Shown here: positions 22,093 through 34,790 of the stretch, piece after piece
How the letters are laid out: each line of letters begins with the position of its first letter
How positions within the stretch are numbered: position 1 is the stretch's first letter
Origin: Diphasiastrum complanatum
Lineage: Eukaryota > Streptophyta > Lycopodiopsida > Lycopodiales > Lycopodiaceae
DNA length: 64,000 bases
Assembly: GCA_029204225.1 (NCBI GenBank)
Contig: CM055095.1
Location: 75,998,896 to 76,062,895, forward strand
Direction of reading: 5' to 3'
Translations under genes and position numbers: made by a program
The notes under the pieces: generated by a model
The model's input: the letters and a program-made list of their open reading frames with translations, nothing else
Told to the model about the DNA's origin: nothing
The model's database searches: none

Positions 22093-23799
22093 CTCTTACT
22101 TTTCCTAAGTTATGTTAGACATATACTCCGATATCCTGTAAATGATTAAGTATGATTTGGATTTCAGAAAATTATGATTGATGAATCATATGGATCTAAA
22201 TATTTATGGTTGACGAATCATAAATAGATACTTAGTTATAGTCAGACGATTATAAGGAATTGTAATGATTCTTAAGTCTGTTGATTAATTCTTGATTTCT
22301 TATTTGAGTAAGAATTCAGATCAGTGTTTTGAATCTCTCTACTCTAGTATTTTATTTAAGAACCTATGGATCTCACAGATATTCTCACAAGATAAGTATT
22401 TTATTTGTAAAAAATTTAATTTATCTAGTGGATGTTATTCTGCTACAGTCTATGGTCTATATATGCTTGAGTACAGTTCTTCATTTGATTGGATCTCCAG
22501 TTTTCCATTGTGGTTTATCTTGTAAGCAGTCTCTTAGGGAGCTTTCCTTATACCTAAGGGATATCTCAAATTGACAAAACCGGAAACCCGATAAACTATT
22601 GCCTTATACGAAGAGTATATTTGTAGATTTTCTAACATTTCATGTGATTTTTTGAAAGGTCATTTTAGTACCCTTTGACCTTACGAAGTCACATGAATGT
22701 AAAATGTAGTTGTTTCTAAAAATCATTTTCTCCTATTTAAATCTTCAATGAATCCTTTCCTGATTATACAAGTCAATTTTCTATCTTAAGATAAGTCATT
22801 CAGAGAAAAGTGTTGGGACATGAATAGTATTTGATAGTATTAATGCAACACGTTTCTTGACTTTAAAGATTTTTTTTTGCAATTTTTCTTGGTAACATCT
22901 CCTTGGGCTATCTAGACTGATATGCACCCCTTGGAAACTTGTGTGGTTTCCTGTTAAAAGAGGGAGAAGTAGGAAGAATAGAACAAAGAAACATCTACCA
23001 AAGATTCCAGGAGCAATCTATTACTTGAATAGTTGAGGACTTGATTCAAGGACGATAGGATATTTTGATATTACAGAAATCCTCTAAGGATTATAGTATA
23101 TTTCCAATTGGAAGATAGAAGAGAAGAAATATAGAAAACACTCTTGCAGTAGAGAAATTTGCTGATCACAAGTCCGATTGATTTGTATCAGAACTAGGAA
23201 ATTCACTTTGCAATATATTCTTTTGAGTGAATCTCCAGTTGAGATTTTGGTTGTGAAATAGTACTCTATGAGAAATAACTCTCTTAGAGTTAACTGAGCT
23301 ACATGATTCTCAGTTGGAACAACAATGGTTACAAATGGGATGAAATCTATAGAGATTTGCTATGTTGTGAATCATTGTGTAGATCATAATTTCATTGCGG
23401 CAAATTCTAATTATGTAAATCTACACTGTATTCCATGGACTTAAGTTTAAAGCATGCATAAACTAGTCGTTAAAACATAGACATATTGATGAGAATTGTA
23501 TAGAGACAATTTTTCACCGAGTAAAAGTGGCTTATAGACCTAGGTGGAATTAGAATTAGATTGAATGTGGTGTTTTGGATCCACTCCTATACATTCAAAT
23601 ATTTTCTAAATCCAATACAACTAATGGAGTCACGAGTGATCCTTCTAAATTACTTGTTTCAATCAACAATATAATCTTATTATTGATGATATGTATTGCT
23701 TATAAGTCACAATCTTTATAAATTATTCTTTGGTCCATTTCAGAAAGGGTTTGTGCGTAGAGGACATGAAATACTTTTGGCCTTTATCTTTATCTCGGT
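22093..23799. other. Gene-free AT-rich sequence
   Basis: No coding, RNA or terminal-repeat feature can be supported. It could be the 3' remainder of the neighbouring minus-strand copia scrap. Confidence 0.4.
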
Positions 23800-23829
23800 T
23801 GGAAAAAGATAGAACGTTATCCCGATAAC

Positions 23830-24440
23830 TCAAGATGGAGTTGGATATGGAGGTAAGTTGAAAGATAAGGCAATAGCACTCTGATTATCACAGAATAAAA
23901 TTGTGGGGTTGTATTGATACAAATTAATATCTGACAGTAAATTTCTCAACCAAAATGTTTCCTTAATAGATTGAGAAGCAGCAATGTATTCTGCTTCTGT
24001 AGAAGAAAGTGTGATAGAGGTTTGCTTACGACTGTTCCATGAGATAGGACCGTCGTTGAAGAAGAATGTAAATCCAGATGTGGACTTACAATTGTCTACA
24101 TCTCCTCCCTAGCTTGCATCAGAATATCCACTGATCTGATGAAGATTGTCGTTGCTAACATCTCCATAGCAGATGCACTGGTCCATGGTAGCTCAAATAT
24201 ACCTCATGACTCTTATGAGAGCCTTCCAATGGGTAATGCCAGGATTAGCCATATATTGGCTGAGTGAGCTTACTGCAAAAGAGATGTCTAGTTTTGTGCA
24301 GACCATTGCGTACATGAGAGATCCAAGTATCGATTGATAAGTGATAGGAAAAACTATCAGTGACTTAAGTATGAAAATATGGTACTGAATTGCAGAACAA
24401 GAAGACAATTAATCTATCGGCTAGTAGAGTCTTGTACTGT
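23830..24440 (-). pseudogene. Minus-strand copia RT end and RNase H
   Basis: From 24408 downward it reads YQSILGSLMYAMVCTKLDISFA and SLSQYMANPGITHWKAL. RNase H then reads ISGYSDAS, a TAG where Trp is usual, GGDVDNCKSTSGF, SSTEAEYIAASQSIKE near 24010-23970, and LFCDNQSAIAL near 23880. This is a different copia family from A and B. Everything between the primer site (24466) and the RT end has been deleted. Confidence 0.8.
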
Positions 24441-24465
24441 GAAAGCTTATCAGGCTACGAAAATA

Positions 24466-24477
24466 GCTCTGATACCA
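24466..24477 (-). other. Primer-binding site of the minus-strand copia
   Basis: GCTCTGATACCA on plus is TGGTATCAGAGC on minus, directly abutting an LTR end reading CCAACA. Confidence 0.85.
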
Positions 24478-24900
24478 TGTTGGAGAAAGAGGGTGTGTGA
24501 GTGTGAGAAACTAAAATAGCTCGAAAAGAAAATGAACACGAAAAGAAACGAACTCGCAACTTGAACAAGAAACGAACTCGAACGGAAAGTGTTTTTGCAT
24601 AGCGGAATGAGCTATATTACTCTTTCCCTAAGCATGCTATGCCTATTAGAAACGAACAAAACGTTAGTAATAGAAATCATGGTCAATTTGATTACGTAGC
24701 CAAACATTAAGCAACAACACATCAGAAGGATAATTTGTCGCGAACAACTAGACAAATTATTAGTCGCAAATGATTCGCGAAGAGCTAGACTGAGCTCTAC
24801 TGATAATCAGTCGCAAATTAGTCGCGAAAGGCAAGACTAAATATTAGTCGCAAACAACTAGAATAATAATAATTTGCTAAGAATAGATTACCAGATTGAG
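24478..24900 (-). repeat. LTR of the minus-strand copia (outer end not determined)
   Basis: On plus it begins TGTTGGAGAAAGAGG next to the primer site. From 24720 to 24850 it carries several TCGCGAA/TCGCAAA words like those of LTR_B, though in a different arrangement. I cannot locate the outer end. Confidence 0.5.
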
Positions 24901-27900
24901 CAATAAGAGAGTCAGACAAAATGTAGGAAAGCATAGCAATGTTGACACAAATCTGAACGCAGAACAAAACAGAGCTGTTATCAGATTAAGTATAGCAAAA
25001 TATACATGTCAATAATGTTGTGGAGCACAAGACAATAGCGGACGAAACCTCGTGCTCTACAAAGCTAATCCAATTTGTAAAAGGAATGAACCTATTATTG
25101 ACAATACAAAGAATCAATGCGCGAGGGCATCTACTTCGTCTATCTCTGATAAGCTTCTGATGCTATTGTTTTTCACACATGACGTTATCTCACATCTGTA
25201 GAATACACAAATGGTATTCAATATATATACACAATTTTACAGGTGTGCAGATGAAGAAAGTGCAAAGTGGATGTGTTGTCCATAGGAGATCGTGAGTGGC
25301 TGCTGTCGTTGTCAAATCTGTTAGCACAGTTGCATGGGATGAGCGTGAAAAGGCCGCGACGTGAACCTTTGCTGAATTGAACATTGGTGAAGATGCAAAA
25401 AATGCGACACTTTGACAAATTCAAACATTTAATTTACAAGGTGCCTTCACTTTTCTGTAAGGGCACCTTCGGCCTTTTGTAAGGTAGTATCGTCTTTTTC
25501 GCCTGTCACAAATCACGTGTAAAAACACAGTATCGCGTTTTTCGCCTTTCTCACCCGTGGAAATTTACTTGTATTTATGTAGACAGTCGTGTTTTTCGCT
25601 TGTCTTATTTTACATGTAAATATGCAGACTGTGTGACAACATGAGTAAAAATACAGCATGAATGGAGGCAGATTAAAATGGGATTTAGGAGAGTAAAGAA
25701 GATAAATCCATCCTTGGATTAGGACTTAATAATAATCACCTAACAACATACTACTTTAATGCATGAAAAAGGATGTTATAAAAATCCATAGCTATTGTAG
25801 CTCTAAAAATCCATGGTTAAATCGACTCTTTTATGCAATGATACATTTTCCCAGTATGCCTTATGGTTCCCGGAACTCAACTAGCCTTAAGTTGGTCAGA
25901 TTCCAATGGAGTATGTGGTAAAAATTGGCAGGATACTCTAAGTTGTGAACAACATCGATTTGCAAACTGGAGAGGTCAAGTGGAAAAATGGTGAGTACAT
26001 TACGCATACCATCATGTTCACTAGATGGTAGCGTTTTCCAAATTTTGAGTCTAGATATTTCAGTAGACAATACCAAAAATGGTGTGCCTATGTTGCGACT
26101 TAGCCATGATAGCTTGTTTCAGCTGTTCCTGGCGGACTACCTACTTTGGTGTTTCACAGAGGTCGGGTCAAGTTAACGCACTCTCCATAAATGACGAGAA
26201 GACGTTTTCAAACTTGACGATTTATTGTCGTTCAACTAACCCGTCTATTCTAGCAAAATGTATAGCAAAAAACGCATTTACTTAGTTTTTGTAAGGTGCA
26301 TCAATTTAATACGATGTCAATAAATCCTAATTACAATTAGTCTTGGTTTTGGCTGATAAGTTGAAAAACAAAAAGCAATCTATTCTCTAGACAACCACAC
26401 AACATTTGTCATACCTTACTATAGTTCCAAACTGAACTCCTATTGGTGCAAAAAATGGTTCACTATCAAATTCTAAATCGTTTGTGTGAATGCAACTACG
26501 AGATCTAAAACTTAACCACCCTATGGTGGATGGCTCAAAATAGTACATGAGCGAAAGCAATGACGGTTTTAACCTTTAAGATGATATGATTAATCCTTCA
26601 AGAACTTGATTCAACTAAAACACTTGTAAAACCTCACTTGAACCGCAAATGATTATGGCTACCATACCACACCACATTTTGATTGAAAGTAAAAGCTTAT
26701 GGAAAATAGCCTCATGAACTTATTGGGATGAATAGCAATGCAAACCCAAGTCAAGTAAAATCTTACAAGAGGGAGATTCACCACAACACACATAAGGTTC
26801 TCAACACTTCTTTTGTTCATTCCATTTCAATCAATTAGGTAAGTACAACGGCTCTTATAGCCTCGCGGCTGAATCCTAAAAGATAATAGCCATAAATACC
26901 TAACTTACTTTGGTAACAAATTCTAGAGTTCAAGCCCTAGATCGATTTCCAAAACTCGATACATATTGAATTTTACTTAGTGATTTCATCCCACCTAGAA
27001 AACTACTAAAAATTTATTTACTATAATAAAGTCGGCATTACTACTCCCAATAAAGTTAAGTTCTAATTCTTAACAAAGATAAAAATATTGAAAACAAGAT
27101 TAAGTGAGCCATCACAAATAAGAAGAAATATCTAATTGATGCAACAGAGTTAATGCTATTCAAGGACATATCGAATAACCCACACCAAATCAAATCAACT
27201 TAAAATCAGCTTAAATGAAGGACCTCTAAACAAAGGACAAATATGAACTACATATACCTTAGAGAGAAGGTCGACCCTGAAGAGAATATATATGATGATG
27301 CATATTTGCACGTTATATAAAACGTTGTATCTATCCACACACTTGTTTCTTATTGGAGCAATGTCGTGTAACTAGGATGCCACATTAGAAGTTGTACACA
27401 TGTAATTTTCTTATTGTTATAATTAGTTAAGTTATTATAAATAAGAACTGGCACATCAGTTTTTGAGGGATGCGTTCATTCGCACTCGGACATCTATTTG
27501 TACTCCATACACATCCCATTGTAACCGTCGAGTTTCCAGAAGAACAGAGAGTTTTCTTGAGTCTTTGAGATTTCACTGCTCTTCACTTTCATATGTTATC
27601 TGAATGCTGAGTGCTTTTATGCTTACAGTTGATAGTCTCGGCCTGACGGATTTATCATATGTTTGATTACTCTAGTCTGACAATACTTTTAGCCTCAATA
27701 CTGCCGTAAGTGTTCAACCGTAAATTCGATGTTGAGATTGTCTTTAAACTCATCGGTTGTTTAATTGCTTGAGTAATTGAACTAAACTTAATTGATATCA
27801 AGACATTTGAAATCATTATTTCGTTAACTTTGCAGAATGTCCATTCTTACACATTCTAAAGAGTTCACTGTGTTGTTGTAAGTTGGTATTGATTGAATTT

Positions 27901-27918
27901 TGCTTACGGATCCTTTCT
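24901..27918. other. Gene-free sequence up to the right inverted arm
   Basis: No open frame resembles a known family. A minus frame at 26076-25861 looks protein-like (NLEYPANFYHILHW) but I cannot assign it. A run of words around 25440-25630 (TTTTTCGCCTGTC and similar) recurs loosely. Confidence 0.4.
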
Positions 27919-30900
27919 ACAAATCAATAAATCAAAAACAAATTATTCAACATACAACTAACATTCATGTAATCTATCAATGAAATCTAGTTAAAAATCT
28001 AATCTAATTATTTGTCACCTGATCTTTCAATTTTCTCATATCTCTTCTCTCTTTTGGTATCACAAATAATAAAACTAGTACTAATGTTGGGAAAAAGCCA
28101 ATGTCCATTCCACTCGCTTTTTCTCTCTCAAATAATTTTGTGTGGTTGTGCCATGTCCCCCTCCCGTCCCCTTTTCATCGTCGTCGTAGAAAATTTTGGT
28201 GGTGTGGCACTACCACACGTGGTAGAGCCACGTGCTCATTGCCATGTGATTGCCACAAAAATTGCCACACAGGACCAAGAAGCCAAAGATGGGCCTCATC
28301 GTATGTGTCTGGCAATTTGCCCATGTTTGTAGTGGGGGAGAAAAACAATATTATAAGAAGACATATGCAAAGAAGATTAGCTCCAATTTGCTTTTGATAA
28401 TATAGCAACAATATTATTTGTTCTGTCAATATGAAAGTCACTTGGCTTTTTGTATCATAAAGAGATGTTATGTTTCAAGTACACATATGCTTAGAAGAAT
28501 AAGTGCAATCAAGGACTAGAGACTATAGACATTCGGCAGTTCACAGAAAGAGTGGAATTGATGGTGAACATGAATTTATCCAAAGAGCAAGATCTAAACC
28601 TGAGATGGGTAAAAAGCAAAGCAAAAAATTGCAATTGGGGACTAATTCATGAGAAAGTCCGTAATTATAATATTTGTACGATGCCAATATAACCAAAAAA
28701 CAAAAGTTGTCAAATGATAATCCAACCATTATATTTATTTTCTCTTAATGATGTAGCTGACCAAGTTGAAAGTGGGTACCTAATATGCACAGATGCTCAG
28801 GCCAAGTAATGGCTATCCATATTAATTTCGAATGGATCTTGAGGTTCTAAAACTACCATCAACAACCATAAATTGCCATAATAATGTCTTCCAAATTTGT
28901 CATGATCCACTTTATCTGACTTTCATAGAATTTGAAGCATTTCTTGCATCCATGGATAGAAAAGCAGCTCTGGTTCAAATTGAATTAAGCCATCACTAGA
29001 GAGATCCAACTAAATAGTGAATAACAGGCCTAATTAATGGAAAATGCAAAGAGAATAATGATGAAGTAGATATGAGTAATCCTTGGAGTAGTGATTATGG
29101 AGATGTTGTTGCTACATGGGGGTGGGGTTCTCAAGCATTGTTTCCTGAGATGGTTGCGAATAGAATAATCTTAAAGTCATCTCGTAGGCAGAAAAAATAG
29201 CTCCATTCACCAAATAAGCTCTTGCAATAGCAGTTCCAACTCCTCGAAAGAGCACTGAAACTCCCTCCTCTCGGATGCTCCTCGAGATGCAATCAGTGAT
29301 ACCTTTGTATCTCCCGCGACTGTCACGTCCCTGTCCCTGTGCCTGAAGGCGAGATTTTACAACGTCCAGTGGATAACAAGCTATCCAACTTAATGCTCCA
29401 GCACATCCACCTGCTGTGAGCATGGTCATGACAGTTTCACCCCCATTTTTTCGACAACCAGGATGCAAATACTCTCGAATATACTCATATGCAGCAAAGT
29501 AGACACCATGGCTAGGAGCATCTCGCAGCACAGTCACTCTGAAACCTCTGTACAGTCCTCTCACACCCTCCCTCTTGATGATGTCTCGTGCAACATCACA
29601 AGGACCATCAAAATTGATGGTGGGCCGAGATCTTCCGCCGCCGTGAGCCGTGTGTAGCTGCAAGCGAATTTTGACAAGATCTACTGGTGTCAATATTAGT
29701 GTCTGCAAGGAACCTGCTCCTATTCCAGCAGCTGCAACTCTGTGAAGAGGCAAAGGCTCACTCTTTTCAACAGCTAAAGCTCTAGATAAGAGAGCGTACG
29801 CCTGAAATGCTACAGCATTCTATACAGCACAACCAACAGGTCAAAGGATCAGTCAGCCAGAGTTGCTTCCGGGTATTAAGCTCATTAAACTTCAGGTACA
29901 GATATTACTTCAAGCGGAGAAATGTAGAGTAAAACTCTGAAAACATTCGCACATTTTGGCATACAACTATATATTATGGAAATCCTCTTGTAAACACAAA
30001 CTTTTAGTCAACAGCCAATCTTCCTCCAATCATGAGGCAATCAAAACATAACAACCAAAACTAGCATTTCGCTACTAGATTTCACAGGGTCAAGAGGCTC
30101 CCAATAGCAGGTTATTTTGGAATGCTTATTTTTAAAGCTGAGGGAGATAACAGTATTGACCGAGCTTATAATTCATGTACGTAAAAACCTGAAAGCTTAA
30201 ATTTCATCTGGAAAATGGACTGTTTGCTCTCCCTTGTAGCTACTTTCTCCCAGAAGCTGATTGAAGCGTACAGAACAGTAGATCAAAGTACAAGACACGT
30301 GATTGCTAGTGGTTTTTGGTATTTATGGGATCACCACGAATCAAACCTGGTTGCCCGAGCCAAACTCAAGCACGCATGATACACCCACGTGTTTGCTTAT
30401 GGCTGCAACAGTTTCATTCTACTCAACAATGTAGCAATCCTCGCGAAAACGGAAAGTGGTCCACCATACATAGAAAGAACTAAACTATGTGATTTACAGA
30501 GGTTAATAAGGTGGGGTAGGAAGTTCTCTAGGATATCATAACTGACTGAAGGAAGTGTTTCCGCAGCAAGCACGATCGTTATGAACAAAGTTTTAGCGCA
30601 ATACAAACCCTTACTGATGCAGAATGGTTTCCTCTAAAGGCCAAAATGTGATACTAAGAGCTCGACATCAATGACCAGATACACTAAATATATTCACGTT
30701 CTTGAACTGGTGAGGCATGAGTTCATAACTTCTGATTGCTCGATCAAGCTTTGGGTTTGATGCTCTGAGTAGAACTTTTAGCCTGATACCACACGAGGGA
30801 GATCCTTGTAGCTGCGAATACATTAGTGGCTCAATCCAATTTAGCAAACTACAATAGTTGGATGATTCCTGCACAGCAACAATGACCATTAACTAGTGGT

Positions 30901-32112
30901 GAAGATCTTAAGCTTGCAGTTTTCATCGACCTGTACAGGGATACTAGATAGGAATCGGCAATCCTTAGAGGATCTTAAACAAGATTAGAGTTTATTCTTT
31001 TACTATTATTTCAAGCTGTACATGCAAAGGTTGGAATAGGATGCAATGCTTGCAGCATCTTCCAAATGATGAGCATGCTTCCAGCTTCTTGTTGATCATA
31101 AGAGCTAGCTTTCAGGATATACAGCTTCACGCTTCTTCTCTCCTTTGCGTAGAAGGATTGATGAAAAAAATGGCATTCTTCAGTCTGGGAAGCATGCTTG
31201 AATTATTTATGATCGCATTGTTGAGTCTGTTCTAATATGTAAATATAATCCCAAAAAAAGGCACAACCGATGTCATAAGTTGCTGCAGTTTGCTACAGGG
31301 AGCTTGATTAATGAGTAGATTTACTGAGTGATGGAAATGCAGATGCTTGATAATTGAGACTTGAAAGATTGATAAAGAATCAACCTGAATAGCGACAGTG
31401 GCAAGAGGCGAGGACATCCCTTTGAAGAAAGCAGACGACCCTTCGGTGGCTAGCAGATGGCGTACCACCGCTCCAGCCGTAGTTGGCCCAGAAGCAGAGG
31501 GCCGCTGCGGCTGCTGCAAGTGGATTCGAATGGTGTCCAGAGGATGGCCAGCGATCACCCCTGCTATGCCACCCAATCCACCTGCTAGAAAGTCTTTTCC
31601 CAAAGAAAATGTCAAATGATCCCGCCAGAACTCCATTCCTTCTTCTTCTTCTTCTTCCTCTGTAAGTCTAAACACACAATTGACTTGCCTTATTCCTTGA
31701 ACCAAGCCTCCTCTCTGCCTAGCAGCATTCCTGTGATCATGATCAATATACTGCGATCAAACCCTGCAGCAAATGAGAATTTCCTTCAGAACCCACTTCT
31801 TTTTCGATGCGGTTTTGATAGTATCAGCTCCCTCTTGCATTTTGTTGCAGATTTTCCGTAACCCGAGAAGTCGATTACATCGCTTCAAACTATTAGTCAA
31901 GATGAACTTCCAAAACACATGGGATGCAGAAAAAGGGTACACCGTAGAGCACCTGGCGCAGCTCAATCCTTTGTTGCCATCAACATCTCCCTGCACAGGT
32001 CACGATCAGGAATTAATACGCGCTTACTTTTCTCATGAAAATATAATCGCTGCAGAATTGCTCTGACAGCGGCATTGCAAGAAAAACACATTGCTTTTCC
32101 TCCTTTTGATAA
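27919..32112 (-). repeat. Right arm of the inverted duplication
   Basis: This is the reverse complement of 1-4120 with about 1% differences by eye. Examples are exon 2 codons giving Val-for-Ala and Val-for-Leu, a single base lost in the intron near 30432, and about 78 extra bases at roughly 31890-31968. It may extend further right, but the partner lies outside the window. Confidence 0.95.
29112..31636 (-). CDS. BAC2: Mitochondrial basic amino acid carrier, BAC2-like, second copy
   Basis: Exon 1 is 31636-31385 and exon 2 is 29819-29112, with the same GT-AG intron as the left copy (31384-29820). The frame is intact at about 319 residues and carries all three carrier signatures. I see two amino acid differences from the left copy in repeat 3: VSVLFRGVGTA here against VSALFRGLGTA there. 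Exon 1 coding appears identical. The gene faces the left copy tail to tail across 26 kb. Both should make inner-membrane carriers for basic amino acids; whether both are expressed cannot be told from sequence. Confidence 0.9.
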
Positions 32113-32456
32113 GGTAATGAGTATGCTTTCGTCACACCTCTTCTCATGACCTTATCTCTCCCTGTTTGTCCTCTAGGCTCTATCGCTCTCTCTCTCACAG
32201 ACACACTTACATGCAGTCTATCTACACATTATGTCTTTGTTGTCTGCACACACTGTCTTCAGCTTTCCACACGTTGTATACCCACTGGACTGACTGTTAA
32301 CCTTCAGCAGAATGACCATGTTAGGAAACGTACTTTCCACCTAAATCCTTGGTTGGCACTGATGTTCCCCTCCCGGACCCACATGAGTCCTGCTCTCCTT
32401 CATCAGTACATGATCCTACACCTCTATCCCCCCTCAGCTGATCAGAGCTCTCTAGA

Positions 32457-32491
<35 letters not shown>

Positions 32492-33480
32492 TTTTTATCA
32501 GCTCCCCAAATCCTCCACCAAAGCCAACGCTAAGTAAAAACCCACCTCCAACACCATTGCCTGCATTAATCCCAGGAATTGTGAGGGTGATAGCTCAGCC
32601 ACAGGTTCGAGGAAACAAAGCATAATCCTCGATATTCCTCATGCCTCATGAGGTACATGGTAACCTGAGGCAAGGAGGCTGAATATCTGGACGTACCTTG
32701 CCTTTTCATAAAGCATTCCTAATTTTTTTTTCTTTGCTATTTAAGGTAAGTAAGCATATTGCAATCTTAATATTTTTACTTTTTTATTATTTATGATGTG
32801 TGTGTGTTTTAGGGTGTACACAAAGATAAAAATATTAAGGATACTTTATGTAAAGTGATGCATTCATTTGAGAGAGTTCCTAGCAAGCGAGGCCACGTTT
32901 CGATGCGTGTTTCGTGCACACCTCCAATAGCAGGAGAAAAATGGTGTAGAGGAGAGAGCTTTGCAAAAAGGCACCTTCATGTTAAATGATGGCAAGGACG
33001 GTCCGGTTGGACCAGTGGGTCGCATTTAATCCTTGGACCACTTGTCTTTTCGTGAATGTGACATGTGGTGCCAATTTGTGGCTGCCACAAGCATGTGACA
33101 AATGCCCTCTTAAAGAGGCTGCCTCTGAGGTAGCCTCCTACATGTGGCTTAGCTATGAGAGAGAACTCCATTGCCAAAATCTTTGGCTTTCTTGCCAACC
33201 AAAAGCAAAACTGAAAGCTGAAAAGAAAGAAAGAAAGAGAGACGGGGGGCAGGCAAGAAATAATAAAACTAGAAATAAAATGCACTTGTACTCCAATGGC
33301 CCATTTGACTTTCACAGTAAAGTATTAATTACAAGTCAAACTTTACAAATAATTACCGTTTCTTTTTTTATCCAATTCATTGAAAGCCAATAAAAATTAA
33401 ATTTTGCTTCTAAACATACAAAATAATTACTCTTTGAAAAGCCTAAAAGGTTTTTAATTTTTTTTTTAAAAAGTAGCATG
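31637..33480 (-). promoter_or_regulatory. Upstream flank of the right BAC2-like gene
   Basis: It covers the 5' flank inside the arm (to 32112) and unique sequence beyond. A short (CT)n run lies at about 32461-32487. No frame here is convincing; the 159-codon plus frame at 32146-32625 is low-complexity. If this copy is expressed, its more distal promoter differs from the part of the left copy's flank that lies outside the window. Confidence 0.4.
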
Positions 33481-33786
33481 GTACACAATAACATATCACA
33501 GGAGTTCCGACGTGGGCGTTCGATGGATTTTTGGAAATTTTATAATTTATCGCATTTTGACGGCATCGGATTCCGACACCCAAGTAAAAATTCCCAAATT
33601 GGGCATTTGATGATCGGGAAATTGTGGCTCCAACCAATTTTCAAACTTGTCGTCAGATTCCGACATTCCAACGTGGATATGGCATGGAATATTGTCTACC
33701 AAAAAAAAATAGTTGGCATCCAACGTGGATGTCAGATTCCGACATTCGCATTTTGACGTCCACGTCATTGATGTGTGTATGTGTAT
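33481..33786. repeat. Degenerate repeats with GATTCCGACAT words
   Basis: The words CGGATTCCGACACC, CAGATTCCGACATTCC and CAGATTCCGACATTCG occur at about 33567, 33655 and 33732, with CAACGTGGAT nearby twice. It looks like a short, old tandem array. Confidence 0.5.
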
Positions 33787-33875
33787 ATGTTTTGCATTTT
33801 GCATTGATTTAGAATTTAGGGTAATAGATAAGTAGATAGTGTTTGATAGTAATTGAATGTTAGATTTGTAATTGG

Positions 33876-33949
<74 letters not shown>

Positions 33950-34042
33950 GTGTGTGTGTGTTTTGCATTTTGCATTGATTTAGGATTTAGGGTGATAGAT
34001 GAATAGATAGTGTTTGATAGTAATTGAATGTTAGATTTGTAA

Positions 34043-34136
<94 letters not shown>

Positions 34137-34314
34137 GCATTTTGCATTGATTTAGAATATAGGGTGATAGATGAATGGATAGTGTATGATGAAAATTGAA
34201 TGTTAAATTTGTAATTTGTTAGAGAGAGAAAAAATTAAATGCATATTGTATGATGATTTGCATAGAAAGTTAAATATGCAATTTGTTTAAACAAAGCTAA
34301 AATAGACTGAAAGA

Positions 34315-34400
<86 letters not shown>

Positions 34401-34579
34401 GATTGTTGTAATCTTATAGAAATTATTACATTTGTGAAAATAAAATACAAATTAGATGATGAGAGAGAGAGAGAGAGGATGTGATGTGAGTGTGTGTGTG
34501 TTTTACATTTTGTATTGACTTAGGAATTAGGGTAGTAGATGATAAATAGTGTTTGATGGTAATTGAATGTTAGATTTGT

Positions 34580-34652
<73 letters not shown>

Positions 34653-34790
34653 GAGTGTTTTGCATTTTGCATTGATTTAGAATTTAGGGTAATAATAGAA
34701 TGAGAATGAGAGAAGTAGATTAGTATAACACAATAGAAATTATTAGAGAGAGAGAGTGTGTGTGTGTGTTTTGCATTTTGGCATGTGTGT
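33787..34790. repeat. Minisatellite with embedded (AG)n and (TG)n runs
   Basis: Six copies of a unit starting TTTTGCATTTTGCATTGATT begin near 33790, 33961, 34133, 34501, 34658 and 34769. A full unit continues with TAGAATTTAGGGT, a TAGATAGTGTTTGATAG word, AATTGAATGTTAGATTTGTAA, a long AG run and a short TG run. AG runs occupy about 33886-33943, 34048-34106, 34320-34396 and 34583-34650. Spacing varies with AG-run length. Confidence 0.9.

Noticed and set aside
25861-26176. Protein-like minus-strand frame (NLEYPANFYHILHW)
   Set aside because: Short, isolated, and not assignable to a family or to splice sites; left as intergenic.
32146-32625. 159-codon plus-strand frame right of the inverted arm
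   Set aside because: Low-complexity Ser/Leu/Pro sequence over a CT run, with no recognisable domain.
33547-34140. 197-codon minus-strand frame with HTHT and LSLS runs
   Set aside because: It is a direct translation of the TG/AG microsatellites.
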